DNA from: Limnomonas spitsbergensis
Lineage: Eukaryota > Chlorophyta > Chlorophyceae > Chlamydomonadales
Length of the DNA: 64,000 nt
Direction of reading: 5' to 3'
NCBI GenBank assembly: GCA_037349105.1
Contig: JAYJMM010000032.1
Coordinates: forward strand, 1,640,501 to 1,704,500
Each line of letters starts with the position of its first letter. The first letter of the stretch is position 1. Positions 46,601 through 59,400 of the stretch are shown here, in pieces. Under the pieces are notes generated by a model that had not been told where the DNA came from, did no database searches, and worked only from the letters and a program-made list of their open reading frames with translations. The position numbers were made by a program, and so were the translations under genes.

Positions 46601-47336
46601 ATGCCCCATGCTGCACAGCCATCCCAACGCAGGCCATGACACAGCTGAATCGCACCATCCTGGCAGGTCCGCCCAGGCAGCAGTGCAGGGGGGGCCGGAG
46701 TACCGGTTCATAAGAGTATACTTGTTCCTCTTCAAGTAGAACAAGTATCTTCTTATGACACTTGTTCTACTGATTTAAGGACGAGTATAAGGAGATAATG
46801 AGACACTTGTACGGGTACCAGCAAAGCATCATATTATCATAGATATCTTGCCTGTGCGCCAGGGAGGACGGCGACGTTGGGCATATTGATGGAGAAGCGG
46901 CCGAATAGCAGGGCCCTTGGTGGAAGGCGAGAGGGATCCGGCTTGGATCCAGCTGGATCTAGATCTGCCCTATATCCGGATCCGTGCAGATCCATTTTTG
47001 ATCCGGGTGCAGCAAATTTGCCTCCATGGGGTTGAACCTCCCCCTGTTGCGGCAACATCAGCAACAATAGCAGGTGTTGCGGGCCCAACTACTCTTAGCG
47101 AAATCAGTTGTTGCTTAGTCGAAAGTGTGGCGGGTCAAACGAACAAGAGAAGGAGTGGGAAAGGCTGGCTGAAGGAAAGGGTGAAAGAGTGTACATGAAC
47201 TGATGCTGCAGTGCGCATACAGGTGCGTGAGGTTGCTTTTGCTGAAGATGATGCAGACCAGGAAGCGCTCACACCCTACTGTAGATTTGTTTTGCCTTCC
47301 CTCATAATTAACGTTGTTGGGGGTTGAGGGATCCAT
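43672..47336 (-). CDS. C3HC4 RING-finger protein (probable E3 ubiquitin ligase)
   Basis: Inferred exons: 47336-47221, 46915-46852, 46234-46122, 45286-44536, 44264-44216, 43784-43672 (TGA); phases agree, about 401 aa. The RING is split over the last three exons: CGIC, then RDCGHKLC, QCY and CPFC, a clean C3HC4 spacing. DCGHKLC..C..CPFCR..I resembles XBAT/XB3-type plant RINGs. Residues before the RING are Ala/Ser-rich plus an odd Cys run (CCCCGCC), so the large exon may hide an intron. The exon ending at 46852 uses a GC donor (CAG-GCAAGA). The first ATG lies inside a MITE-like element, so the start is doubtful. Alternatively these are the 3' exons of the LRR gene immediately upstream, though no splice in that gap keeps phase. 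Confidence 0.65.
44225..44455 (-). repeat. Acceptor-spanning triplication at the RING exon
   Basis: Minus sense: the real GCTGCTGCAG-GCTGCACCGAACAACCTG (exon start 44264; the exon then reads ACCATCCGAGA) is repeated near 44350 and 44440 as GAGCTAAACTAAACAACCTG and GAGCTACACCCGACAACCTG. Both go on to (A/G)CCATCC. Confidence 0.82.
46709..46757. repeat. Short inverted repeat
   Basis: CATAAGAGTATACTTGTTC (46709-46727) pairs with GAACAAGTATCTTCTTATG (46739-46757), 19-bp arms with two mismatches and an 11-nt loop. Intronic in the RING-gene model. Confidence 0.7.
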
Positions 47337-47470
47337 GAATATATTTATGATCGATTGTTGACGCCAGTTTTCAGTCAGAAATTAAGAGTTGTCGATAATT
47401 TGCCCTGAGGGCAAAGAATTCAAAGGAAACATTTTTCATACCCGAGGGAAGGCTCATCGAATCTACGGTA
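47277..47470. mobile_element. MITE-like element, copy 1
   Basis: About 194 bp bounded by imperfect terminal inverted repeats TACTGTAGATTTG..GCCTTCCCTC and, inverted at the other end, TACCGTAGATTCG..GCCTTCCCTC. It is alignable with 50983-51179 throughout (GAGGGATCCATGAATATA, CGATTGT.GACGCCAGTTT and GATAATTTGCCCTGAGGGCA). No long target-site duplication is evident. Confidence 0.82.
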
Positions 47471-47483
47471 AGCATGAATTTGT

Positions 47484-50400
47484 TCATACCTGCTGGGTGG
47501 GTGGCAGTGTGGAGGCGATGCCCCTCCTCAGCCCCAGTCGCGACTGCTCCCACTTGATGGCAGACTCGTGGCGGGCCCGAACCAGCCTGTCGGAAGCGGA
47601 GGAGGGGGGGGGTAGAGGGTCAGGGTGCATAGGAGAGCTGAGAGCCTGAGCGGGCGGGCAGAGGCCTGGGTTGGTGTGCACTGTGCAGGGTCAGACCTGA
47701 TGGACCTGGAGATTGAGAGGAAATGCCGGAGCGTGGGGCATGCGGCACACCGCTTTGGAATGCCGGAGCGTGGCTTGAGGCACACAGGCTTTGGAATGCC
47801 GCACACAAGAGGCCAGAAGAGGAATTCTTCTGATAAGGAGGGGGGTCGAGGACGAGCTACCGGGAAAGCATTGTAAGCGAAGGGATTGCACCGGTGTCCT
47901 AGGCAGCCTTTCAAGCGACAGGTAAACTTAATACTTTTTTAGTGCTAAGAAAAAGGCCAACTCTGGTGCCCACGTTGGTACTTGCTGCATGGCCGTTCAA
48001 CTCGCCACAACTTAATGATGAAATGAGTGTGGACACACTGACTGTCGCTAGTTCCCCCCCGGTCCGCCCTGCCTGGCACTCTCGAAAAAGGCTGTGGGTT
48101 GCTGCGTAAACTTTTGAATAACACTGCCCCCCTGCCCCTGAAAAGCATGCCATCTTCATCTTCACACCCAGGGGGCGTTGTGGATGCCGGCTGATCGCTA
48201 TGCAATGTGCAGGGCCAAGACTTCAAAGATTTGGGGAGAACATCTGGACAACGCCAAAAGCGTCTTGACGACAACACCTCAGCGAAAGTGCATTCCACAA
48301 AAAGACCCCTCCATTTTTTGTGCGCGGGTCATTGCGTGGGTCCCGCCTCCTGCCTTGTGCGCAGTTCATTGCGTGGGTCCCGCCCCCAGCCTTGCCATTC
48401 CCCCCCTTCATCCTAAAGCAACTGCAGGGCGTAGCTTTCCATCCGTCTAATCATCTTTATCTTTCTATACTTTGTTGTTTATGCTGCCTGCTCCCACGCT
48501 TCCCTGCCATGGACCCCCTTCAATCAAGTCCCGTGTCAGTGGCCATTTTCATGCAAGAACACCAGACCCTGCAAGCTTCAGGGTTGATGAGGGGTAAGGA
48601 TGCAGGGTTGCAAATCGAAATAACAATTCATAAGGTTCGCTGAGAGTTCCTGAGGGTTCAGGAGGTTTCCTGAGAGTTGGTCCGCACTATTTCCTTCCTC
48701 ACTCGCAAATTGCACCAACCCCTTCACCGCAGGCTTAAATAAATGACAGGTCTATGCCCTTAAGCCTGGGGGGCATCACGTGCCTCAATTAGGTCCATCA
48801 CCATTCCTGCCCTCTCTCACTTGCAGAGTGCGTCTGCCCCTTCATCGCATGCTTCGTTGGAGGATAGGTCGATGAGTCGCAGCTGGGGCAGGCAGGCCTG
48901 GGCCACCGCACAAGCCACCGCAACAATGCCCGCGTCGGAGAGGGAGTTTGCGGAGAGGTCCAATGAGACCAGGGCTGGGAGAGAGCCTGAGGATGTGTGA
49001 GGATGTGTGAGGTGTAAAATTACGTGTGAGGATGTGTGAGTTTGTGTGCGATTGTGTGAGGATGTTTGAGAATGTGTGAGTATGTGTGAGAATGTGTGAG
49101 ACTGTGTGATCATATGTGTGGATATGTTAGTAATTCAGCATGTGTTAGGGTGTGTGAGAATGTGTGGGGATATGTAAGGACTTCATAGACGGCCAGATTG
49201 CAAGTATTGAAGAATTGTCGGTGACCGGACCAGACCAGACAGAAATAGGAAAAGTGGTTCAGGAGGTATGAACTATGAAGCAGTGTGAACATGCAAGGCT
49301 GGTAACGCGTAAAGGTCTGATCTCCACAACATCAGATGACAAAACAGCCCACCGCGTGTAATGTGTGCCGCAATGTCTCCCGCCCCTCTGTCCCCGACGC
49401 CCAGCCCGGAGAAGTCGACCTGGGTGAGGAGTGGCCCCAGCAGCCCGCAGCAGCTGCAGGCCGCATCGGCCAGGGCACGCTCATGGAAACCAAAAAGCAG
49501 GGTCACCTGGGCAAGGTGGGGGGGGGGGGCGGAGTATGGAGAGGTGTGGGAAGATGGGTGTGGTTCCACCCCTGCCTAATTGGTGGATTCAGCTTGTTAT
49601 GTTAATTTGTGATAATAATTTAGAGGAGCTCATAGAGATTGAATACAGTTATAGCCTAAATTCTCAGCTACACTCCCCACTTCCCCTGCAAATCCTCAGC
49701 TGCACTCCCCATCCCCCCCTGCTAATCCTCAGCTACATTCCCCACCACCCCTGCAAATACTTCCAAACGTAAGATCTGTCGAAATTCTTAGGACTGTGCA
49801 AATCATCTAGATTGCCAGATCATCAGCACTCATCCGCAGGCGCACGTTGGCCAATGCATCAAACAAAGTTAAATTTGTTTATAAACTAAACAGCCTACAA
49901 CTTGTATGAGTTGTTTAATGCCTTGTTATGCTCCGCCGGCTCGCCCTGGCGGTACAGGCAGCGTGGGCCTCTAGCACACCCTCCAGCCCACATACTCCCT
50001 CGCCCAAAGCGGTACATATCAACATTCATTTATTAATCTTTTATCAATATTTATTTATTAATCTTTTATCAATATTCATTTATGATCCATTTATCAAAAT
50101 CCATTCATTTCTGCCCACACACTCACCCCTAGACCATCAGACACACGCCCCAGTGCTGCAGGATCCACATCTCCCTCCTCCCCACTGAGTTGTAGCGCTG
50201 CGAGGGCTGAACCGAACCCTGGGCCTGCCACGACGGTCAGCGGCAGGCCCTGCAAGTACAATGAAGCAGTACACTCTCAGCGAAACACGGGCAGTACCGC
50301 AAGCACAAGGTTTGGAATAAAATACCTATCCAACACTCCTGTACATATAAGATGATACCGCTATACATAGGTACCTGCCTCCAGGCTGCACACTGCAGTG

Positions 50401-53400
50401 CTGCTGCCAGTTGCTGCATCGCATACGAGGACTCCACTTGGAGTCTATGGCTCAAGCTCCCATTGAAGTCCAAGATTCAAGTCCCAATCAGGGTTGAGGG
50501 TTCAGGCCCCCGTCAGAGCTCATGGTTGTGTGTTTGTGTCCAGGGTTCAGGGCTCATGTCCAGGGTTCAGGGTTCATGCCCAGGGCTGATCATACATGTG
50601 CTGGGCTGATCATATATGTGCAGGGCTCAGTGCTCATGCTCAGAGGTCAGGATTCATGTCCCCAGGGTTCACCCCTCCCGTTTGAGGGTTTCACGCCTCA
50701 CCTGAATGGCCGTGATGCCGCTGCTGTCGTCATGCACCTCAAGGCGGCACCCGGGGGCATGTGGAGCAGGCAGGCCCGGCGGACAGCCGGAAGCCGGAAC
50801 CGCAAAGGGGCCCGTCTCTGCTGTCGCTGAGGTGGCGGCTGCGGTTCCGGAGGCAGAGGAGGACCCCGCACTCACCCCTGCAAACAATGACGCGGCAAAC
50901 GCAGCCAACCTGATGAGGGGCAGAGTACAAACGTCAATATTCAGATACCGGGTTTGAGAGTTCATTGATACCTTGATACCGGTACCGTAGATTTGCCTTG
51001 CCTTCCATCATGAAAACCGTTATTTAGGGATGAGGGATCCATGAATATACTAGTTATCGATTGTCGACGCCAGTTTCCAGTCAGAAATCCAGAGTTCCGG
51101 TCGATAATTTGCCCTGAGGGCAGCATTAAAAATTAAGATTTCTTTCATACCCGAGGGGAGGCAAATCAAAATTACGGTATCATGGGATCAATAGACCCTC
51201 ATGGTCCAAATTCCAAGCTCCGAGGAGCCTGCCTGATTCAGCCTCCAGATGAGACCTTTGTGCCCACATTTGTCGGGTCAATATTTTGTTCCACCCTCCA
51301 AGTTCAACTGTTTGCCCCAACTACTGGGTTCACTCTTTCCGTCCTACCTGCCAGAATCACTCCTCCAACCCACCTGCCGGGTTCACTCAAACTCCTTAAA
51401 CCTAACATACCTGCCCTGGTCACTCTTTCAATTTATCTGCCAGGTTCAATCTTTCAACCTACCTGTCGGGTTCACTATTTCAATCTACCTGCCGGGGCCA
51501 CTCTGCCAACCCACCTGTCAGGTTCACAATTTCAAACCACCTGACGGCTTCACTCTTTCAACCCACGTGCCGGGTGTACTCTTTCAATCCACCTGCCAGG
51601 TTCACTCTTTCTACCCGCCTGCCGGGTTCACTCTTCCAACCCACGTTCTTGGTTCATACTTTCAACGCACCTGCCGGGTGAACTCTTTCAACCCACCTGC
51701 CACGTCCACTCTGTCAACCCACCTGTCGGGTTTACTCTTTTAACCTACCTGCCACGTCCACTCGTTCAACCCACCTGCCGGGTTCGATTTTTCAACCCAC
51801 CTGCCGGGTTCACTGTTTCAGCCCACTTGCAAGGTTTACTTTTTCTACCCACCTGCCGGGTTCACTCTTTCAACCCACCTGCCGGGTTCACTCTTTCAAC
51901 CTACCTGCCGGGTTCATTCTTTCAAGCCACCTGCCTGGTTCACTCTTTCAACCCAACTGCTGGGTTCACTCTTTCAACCCACCTGCCGGGTTCACTCTGG
52001 GTTCTCTGGTGGTGGGCGAGGGAGGGGCGCTCCCTTCCTGAGCTACCACGGGAAAGGGTGACTGCGGGCCTGGCGGGGCCGCTCCCGTCCTGAAGGGGGT
52101 CCGGGGGCCAATCAGCAGTACATCAGTGGTGAATAAGCAGTACACAAACCGTACATCAGCATAACATGATCCGGTTCCAGGTTGGAAGGAGGACACAACC
52201 TGAGGAGTGGATCCCCTCCCGAGGGTCCCTCCCTTGGTACGTGAGAGAGGCAACAGCAGTGGGAGTCGTGTCACCAGGGGTCAAACACGACACGTCCCAG
52301 ACAGGGGCTGCATGCCTGCATCCCACCTAATTCACACCTTCCACACCCTCAACCACACTTCAGCCACCCCGGGGTCTCACATTCATACTGTTCTCCAAAG
52401 AGTGGAGGCGGCCGCTCCCACACTTCATGATACCCAGCAGGCAGCCAGCACTGACTTGGGCATCTGCCTCCACCTCGGCAGCGGCTCTGGAACCGGCTGC
52501 TTCAGCTCCAGAACCAGCAGCAGCAGCCGCATCAGATATTGAGACGACAGGTGTGGCTGTAGCGGTGCCAGTTTCACCGGCAGCTGCGGCTGTAGCGGCG
52601 GCAGCAGATGTTGCAGCACCCACGCCGGGGTCAGCAGGCCTGGTGTGCTCGTCGAAACCAGCGGACACACGGTGTGGATGGAGTGGTTGTTGCTGTTGTT
52701 GTTGCAGATGCTGTTCCAGTGGTTGTTGCTGTATCTGTTGTTGTTGTGGTTGTTGTTGCCTCAAGCCGCGTGCCGCGTCCAGCTCGGCGTGGAAGTGTGC
52801 CTGGCGCTTGGCAAGAAGGTCCACCAGGGTCTTGGCACCTGGGAGGGAGGGGGGACGGTGCAGGAAAACGTCTCAGGATCTGCAGGGGGATGTGCAACAC
52901 AAGGCAATAAATCGAAACATTGGTTAACAGTCGAGCAGGACTGTGGGAGGGTTGGGTTTTGGCACCTGCCCAGGAGGAAGGAACAGGCAAACAATTGAAC
53001 AATACTCAGGATCTGTGTGGAATTGTGGCTCACGCCATGTTCAGCAAGCACCTCCACCAGGGTCTCGGCAGTTTGGCAGTTTGGCGGGTAGTCCGACAGT
53101 GACCACCAGCCTCAGCCACAAACAGCCACACTCCGCCCTGCCCCTCCTTGCAACACCCTGCACACCATCTCTCACCCTGAAGGACAACATCGCCAACACT
53201 GAACAGCAGACAGGGCCTCAGTGGCATTCCGCCCCGCCCTTACATAAAGGCTCGCAACACCGCCTCGCAACATTACCTTGCAACACCGCCTCGCAACACC
53301 AAGCGCACCCTACACACCCCCACTCACCCTGCAAGCCCACATCGCAGACGCTGACCACTAGCCTGAGCCTGAGTGGCGCTCCTCCCCGCTCCTCCTCCTT

Positions 53401-56400
53401 GCGCAGCGGAGCCAGCCCCTCTGCCAGCCAGGCGGCGCCCTCAGGTCCCAGGCGGTTGCCACTGAGGTCCAGGTGCATCAGGCTGGAGCATCCTTGCAGG
53501 GATTCTGAAAAGTAGAGGGAGGGGGGGGGAGGGATGATGGGGGGGGGGAGGGAGGGGTGATGAGGGGGGGGTGAAGGTGGACTGAGAGGGGAGGTGTTGG
53601 TGAGAGATGAGTTGTAGAGGAGGGGGGGGGGGGGGGATGAGAGGCGGAGGAGAGGGATGATGCGTGGAGGGGGAGAGGTTTCATCACTCGTTGCGCCACG
53701 AAAGCATTGCCCCCCTCCAGCGAAAGCCGCGACCTCCTGCTTGTTAACAGCGGCAATGGTTCACTTCTCCGGGGTGTTCACATATGCACTCCTCCAGGTT
53801 TGACTCCTCGCAGGATCAGGATCCTGATGAGGACGGAAAATATTACGGGCAATTGCATCAGGGCAGTCACGGACCTTCAAATTCTACTCGGCCGGAGCCA
53901 ATGATTTTGCCATTCTGGTCGGCGGCCGATCAGCTGTCACTGCCCTGACGGGCACTTGCTCGGTCAGCCTCCACTTGCTGCCATATATTTAGTGCCCCTG
54001 CCCCCAGGCCCCCGACTAGAACTTGTCGCCACATAATGGGCACTATCTTGGTAAGCTTCCGCTTGTAGCAATTTACTTACAGTGCCCCTGGCCCCCTGCT
54101 GGAAAAATCGACAGCAACTTTCTTGAAAATGCTTCAATTGTTGCAGTTTCAATACAGTCCCCTCCCAGCCCCATCCCAGCAGGAGACAAGGCCCCTCGTT
54201 TGCTTTTGTTGTAATTCCAATCCCTGGTTTCAATACAGCCCCCCTAGCCTCTACCAGCAAAGGCCATGGCCCCTTGTTTGTTGACGCCGTTAGAGGTGTA
54301 GATGAGGGTGCGCAGGCGCGTGTTGCCCCTCAGGGCGCGGGCCAGGCGGGCGGTGGCGCGAGGCGGGATGGCACAGCCAGACACCTCCAGGGTAGTGAGA
54401 GGGGAGGAGGGACCCAGCAGGTCAGCGAGGTGGCCTGAGTGGGGGGGTAGGAAGGGGGAAGCAGTGGCAGGGGGGGGGGATGAGAGGCAAGGGTGGGTGG
54501 CGGGCAGGTGGGGCAGAATGAGGCCAGAGGCAGGGCTAGATGTGTGTGGGGGGGGGGACGAGGTTACGGGGCAGAGGCAGGGGCAGGGGCAGAGGCTGGT
54601 ACTGTGGGGGGGGTATAAAGGTAGGAGGGGCAGAGGCAGGGTCAGGGGAGAGACGAGGGAATGATGTGGTTACAGCGTACACTATGCATTTAGCCTTGTT
54701 TGCAGGTGTGGCCGCTAAGGGTTGAGGGTTTAGGGGTTAAGGGTTAAGGGTAAGCCAAAGCCATGCTTGTAGGTGTGGCCGTTTAGGGTTGAGAGGATAG
54801 GGTTTAGGGGTAAGTGTCAAGGGTTAAGGGTAAGCCAAAGCCTTGTTTGCATGCGTCAGACAGAGGCCAACATAGGCCCACCCAGCTGAACCCGCCCACC
54901 TGCTGCAGTCCCATCCATCTCCACTTTCACCAACCGCAGTGTCCGCAGCTGAGGGTGGGAGGCCACCTGGGCAGCCACCTGCTGGAAGCCCCTGCCTCCA
55001 ACCTGGGAAAAATGTGATCGTGTTTGAGGTGCAGAAGTGTGATGTGTGTGAAAGTGTGACACGTGACAGCATCGCAGCTGACTTACAAGCCCCCGTAACC
55101 CACCAGGAAAGGGTATTGTGCCAGCTCATTTGGCGTGCGGTGTGTTATAGCGTGAGGTGTGTGATCGCGTGAGGTGTGTGATCGCGTGAGGTGTGTGATC
55201 GCGTGAGCTGTGTGATCGCGTGAGCTGTGTGATCGCGTGAGATGTGTGATCACGTGAGATGTGTGATCACGTGACGTATGTGGTGCACACATTAATGAGA
55301 CATGTCACAGGCCCCTGCGTCCCCCTGACAGGTAAAGTGTGACTGTCCAGGTGTGACAGTGTGACCAGTACGATCTCCCTCGCCTCCCGCTCCCCCCCCC
55401 CCCTCCCCTCCTCCTACCTTGCATTTACAGAGGGTGAGGTGCTGCAGGCTGCGGAAGTGCAGCAGGCCGTCCCGCACCATGCTGCTGAGGCAGCGCTCCC
55501 CGTTGTGGGGGTACTCCAGCGCCCAGGTGGTGATGCCCATACCTTCATACCTGCGACAGGGATAGGTCACACATATGTCCCCTGGTGTGAAACAAGTGTG
55601 GCCTGAAAGTCTGCCACGGTATGTGAAGTGTGATGAGGCGTGTTCAGGACAGCAGCAAGCGGCCTCTGGTTGAGATGGGCGCATCAAGCTGCAGTGATAC
55701 CGGTATATGGCATGTTTGGTTCCAAAAACCTTGGAAGAAACAGCGGCTGTCATGCAAGGCCCACACAATATGCACCAGCTCCTGGAACACGCGCTGCTCC
55801 GAATCCACCCTTAACCCCTCACTCAATCCCTCACTCCCCTCACTCAATCCCTCGCTAGACTCCGCACTCAATCCCAACCTCATAACCTCATCCTCATCCC
55901 CCCCGCCCCCTGCACTCGTACATCTGGACAACCATCACAATTCGAACATGCCATGGCGCAAACACTGCTTTCACCAGCAAGCACACATGCCATGGTACCA
56001 GCCATCCAAATAAGCAGATTCAACTTTTGAGTTCGAAATTACCTTGCAAACGCTTCCTGCACCAGTGTGACCACCTGCCCTGGTACCAGCACGCCGCTTC
56101 GCCAGGGTATGAGGAAGTGTGGAACCAGAGGTACCTTGCCACCACCATTCGACAGGCCCGCTGGTACCTGCGATGAAGCAGATTAGGGGGGAGGGTGTCG
56201 GAGACAATGATGGACGTGTGGCTGGCTGGCTGGCTGGATGGACGGGGGGTTGATGGCTGGATGGATAGATGGACGGGAGGGTGTCGGAGATGGATGGGAG
56301 AGAAAGGCATTTCATATATATCACCCTCACATGAATATATATACATACCACATTTCCCATCAGGGTGTCCAATAGATCCACCCCCCATACCCATGGAACG

Positions 56401-59400
56401 GCGCCTCAATAAGGCTGTCTCGACCTCTCCCCCCTCCCTCCCCCACCTGTTGCGTGGATGCAGGGCTGGTTGGCGGAGAGCTGCTGGTAGCCGGGGAGGG
56501 CAGAACACCCTGCACGACACCGGGGTGCAGGGCGGGTGACTGGGTGGGTGACTGGGCGGGTGGTTGGGTGGGTGGGTGACTGGGAGGGTGAACATCTCTT
56601 GACACAGCCACGTAACAATTGGACAGGGTAAACCAGGTTGGCGGCAAAGCATTACAGTGAGGGCACAGCAAGGTCAAATAAAACACAATCACACTTCAAA
56701 CACGATATAGTCACTCTTCTGCAAAGGCACCCCTACCGGCGTGACGCTGACGTCGCCATCCTCCAACAGCTCGCTACTGACCACTCAGTCACACTTCAAC
56801 CCTATGTGAGTCACTCTTCTGCAGAAACCCACCTCCCGGAGTGACTCTTGACGTAATCGTTCCCACAGCTCATTGCTGATCACACAATCACACTTCCCCC
56901 CATGCACGTCACACTTCTGCAAACACCGAACTACCGGTGTGATGCTGACATCATCGCCCCCCTCCCCAGCTCAAAACTAATCACACAAGAACACTTCAAA
57001 CACGAGCGCCTGATGTGATTCACTCTTCCACAAAGGCCCACTTACCAGTGTGGCACTGATGTCATCGTCCTCCCCCAGATCACGACCGATCCCTCAGTCA
57101 CACTTAAACCACACATGGAACACTCTTCTGCCCAGGCCCACCCACCGGTGTGATGCTGACATCATCGTCTTCCCCCAGATCGAGACTGACCCCTCAGTCA
57201 CACTTAAACCACACATGAAACACTCTTCTGCCCAGGCCCACCCACCGGTGTGATGCTGACGTCATCGTCTTCCCCCAGATCGCGACTGACCCCTCAGTCA
57301 CACTTAAACCACACATGAAACACTCTTCTGCCCAGGCCCACCCACCGGTGTGATGCTGACGTGATCGTCTTCCCCCAGATCGAGACTGACCCCTTAAGTC
57401 ACACTTAAACCACACATGGAACACTCTTCTGCCCAGGCCCACCCACCGGTGTGATGCTGACATCATCGTCTTCCCCCAGATCGAGACTGACCCCTCAGTC
57501 ACACTTAAACCACACATGAAACACTCTTCTGCCCAGGCCCACCCACCGGTGTGATGCTGACGTGATCGTCTTCCCCCAGATCGAGACTGACCCCTTAAGT
57601 CACACTTAAACCACACATGAAACACTCTTCTGCCCAGGCCCACCCACCGGTGTGATGCTGACATCATCGTCTTCCCCCAGCTCGTGACCGACCCCTCAGT
57701 CACACTTAAACCACACATGAAACACTCTTCTGCCCAGGCCCACCCACCGGTGTGATGCTGACGTGATCGTCTTCCCCCAGATCGAGACTGACCCCTTAAG
57801 TCACACTTAAACCACACATGGAACACTCTTCTGCCCAGGCCCACCCACCGGTGTGATGCTGACATCATCGTCTTCCCCCAGATCGAGACTGACCCCTCAG
57901 TCACACTTAAACCACACATGAAACACTCTTCTGCCCAGGCCCACCCACCGGTGTGATGCTGACGTGATCGTCTTCCCCCAGATCGAGACTGACCCCTTAA
58001 GTCACACTTAAACCACACATGAAACACTCTTCTGCCCAGGCCCACCCACCGGTGTGATGCTGACGTCATCGTCTTCCCCCAGCTCGTGACCGACCCCTCA
58101 GTCACACTTAAACCACACATGAAACACTCTTCTGCCCAGGCCCACCCACCGGTGTGATGCTGACGTCATCGTCCTCCCCCAGATCGCGACTGATCCCTCA
58201 GTCACGCTTAAACCACACATGAAACACTCTTCTGCCCAGGCCCACCCACCGGTGTGATGCTGACATCATCGTCTTCCCCCAGATCGAGACTGACCCCTCA
58301 GTCACACTTAAACCACACATGAAACACTCTTCTGCCCAGGCCCACCCACCGGTGTGATGCTGACATCATCGTCTTCCCCCAGATCGAGACTGACCCCTCA
58401 GTCACACTTAAACCACACATGAAACACTCTTCTGCCCAGGCCCACCCACCGGTGTGATGCTGACATCATCGTCTTCCCCCAGATCGAGACTGACCCCTCA
58501 GTCACACTTAAACCACACATGAAACACTCTTCTGCCCAGGCCCACCCACCGGTGTGATGCTGACGTGATCGTCTTCCCCCAGATCGAGACTGACCCCTTA
58601 AGTCACACTTAAACCACACATGAAACACTCTTCTGCCCAGGCCCACCCACCGGTGTGATGCTGACATCATCGTCTTCCCCCAGCTCGTGACCGACCCCTC
58701 AGTCACACTTAAACCACACATGAAACACTCTTCTGCCCAGGCCCACCCACCGGTGTGATGCTGACGTCATCGTCCTCCCCCAGATCGCGACTGATCCCTC
58801 AGTCACGCTTAAACCACACATGAAACACTCTTCTGCCCAGGCCCACCCACCGGTGTGATGCTGACATCATCGTCTTCCCCCAGATCGAGACTGACCCCTC
58901 AGTCACACTTAAACCACACATGAAACACTCTTCTGCCCAGGCCCACCCACCGGTGTGATGCTGACGTGATCGTCTTCCCCCAGATCGAGACTGACCCCTT
59001 AAGTCACACTTAAACCACACATGGAACACTCTTCTGCCCAGGCCCACCCACCGGTGTGATGCTGACATCATCGTCTTCCCCCAGATCGAGACTGACCCCT
59101 CAGTCACACTTAAACCACACATGAAACACTCTTCTGCCCAGGCCCACCCACCGGTGTGATGCTGACGTGATCGTCTTCCCCCAGATCGAGACTGACCCCT
59201 TAAGTCACACTTAAACCACACATGAAACACTCTTCTGCCCAGGCCCACCCACCGGTGTGATGCTGACGTCATCGTCTTCCCCCAGCTCGTGACCGACCCC
59301 TCAGTCACACTTAAACCACACATGAAACACTCTTCTGCCCAGGCCCACCCACCGGTGTGATGCTGACGTCATCGTCCTCCCCCAGATCGCGACTGATCCC

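Noticed and set aside
24120..52830. Shared VDLLAKRQ in STT3 exon 6 and the LRR polyQ exon as a sign of common origin
   Set aside because: Eight residues only; the surroundings are unrelated, so probably chance.
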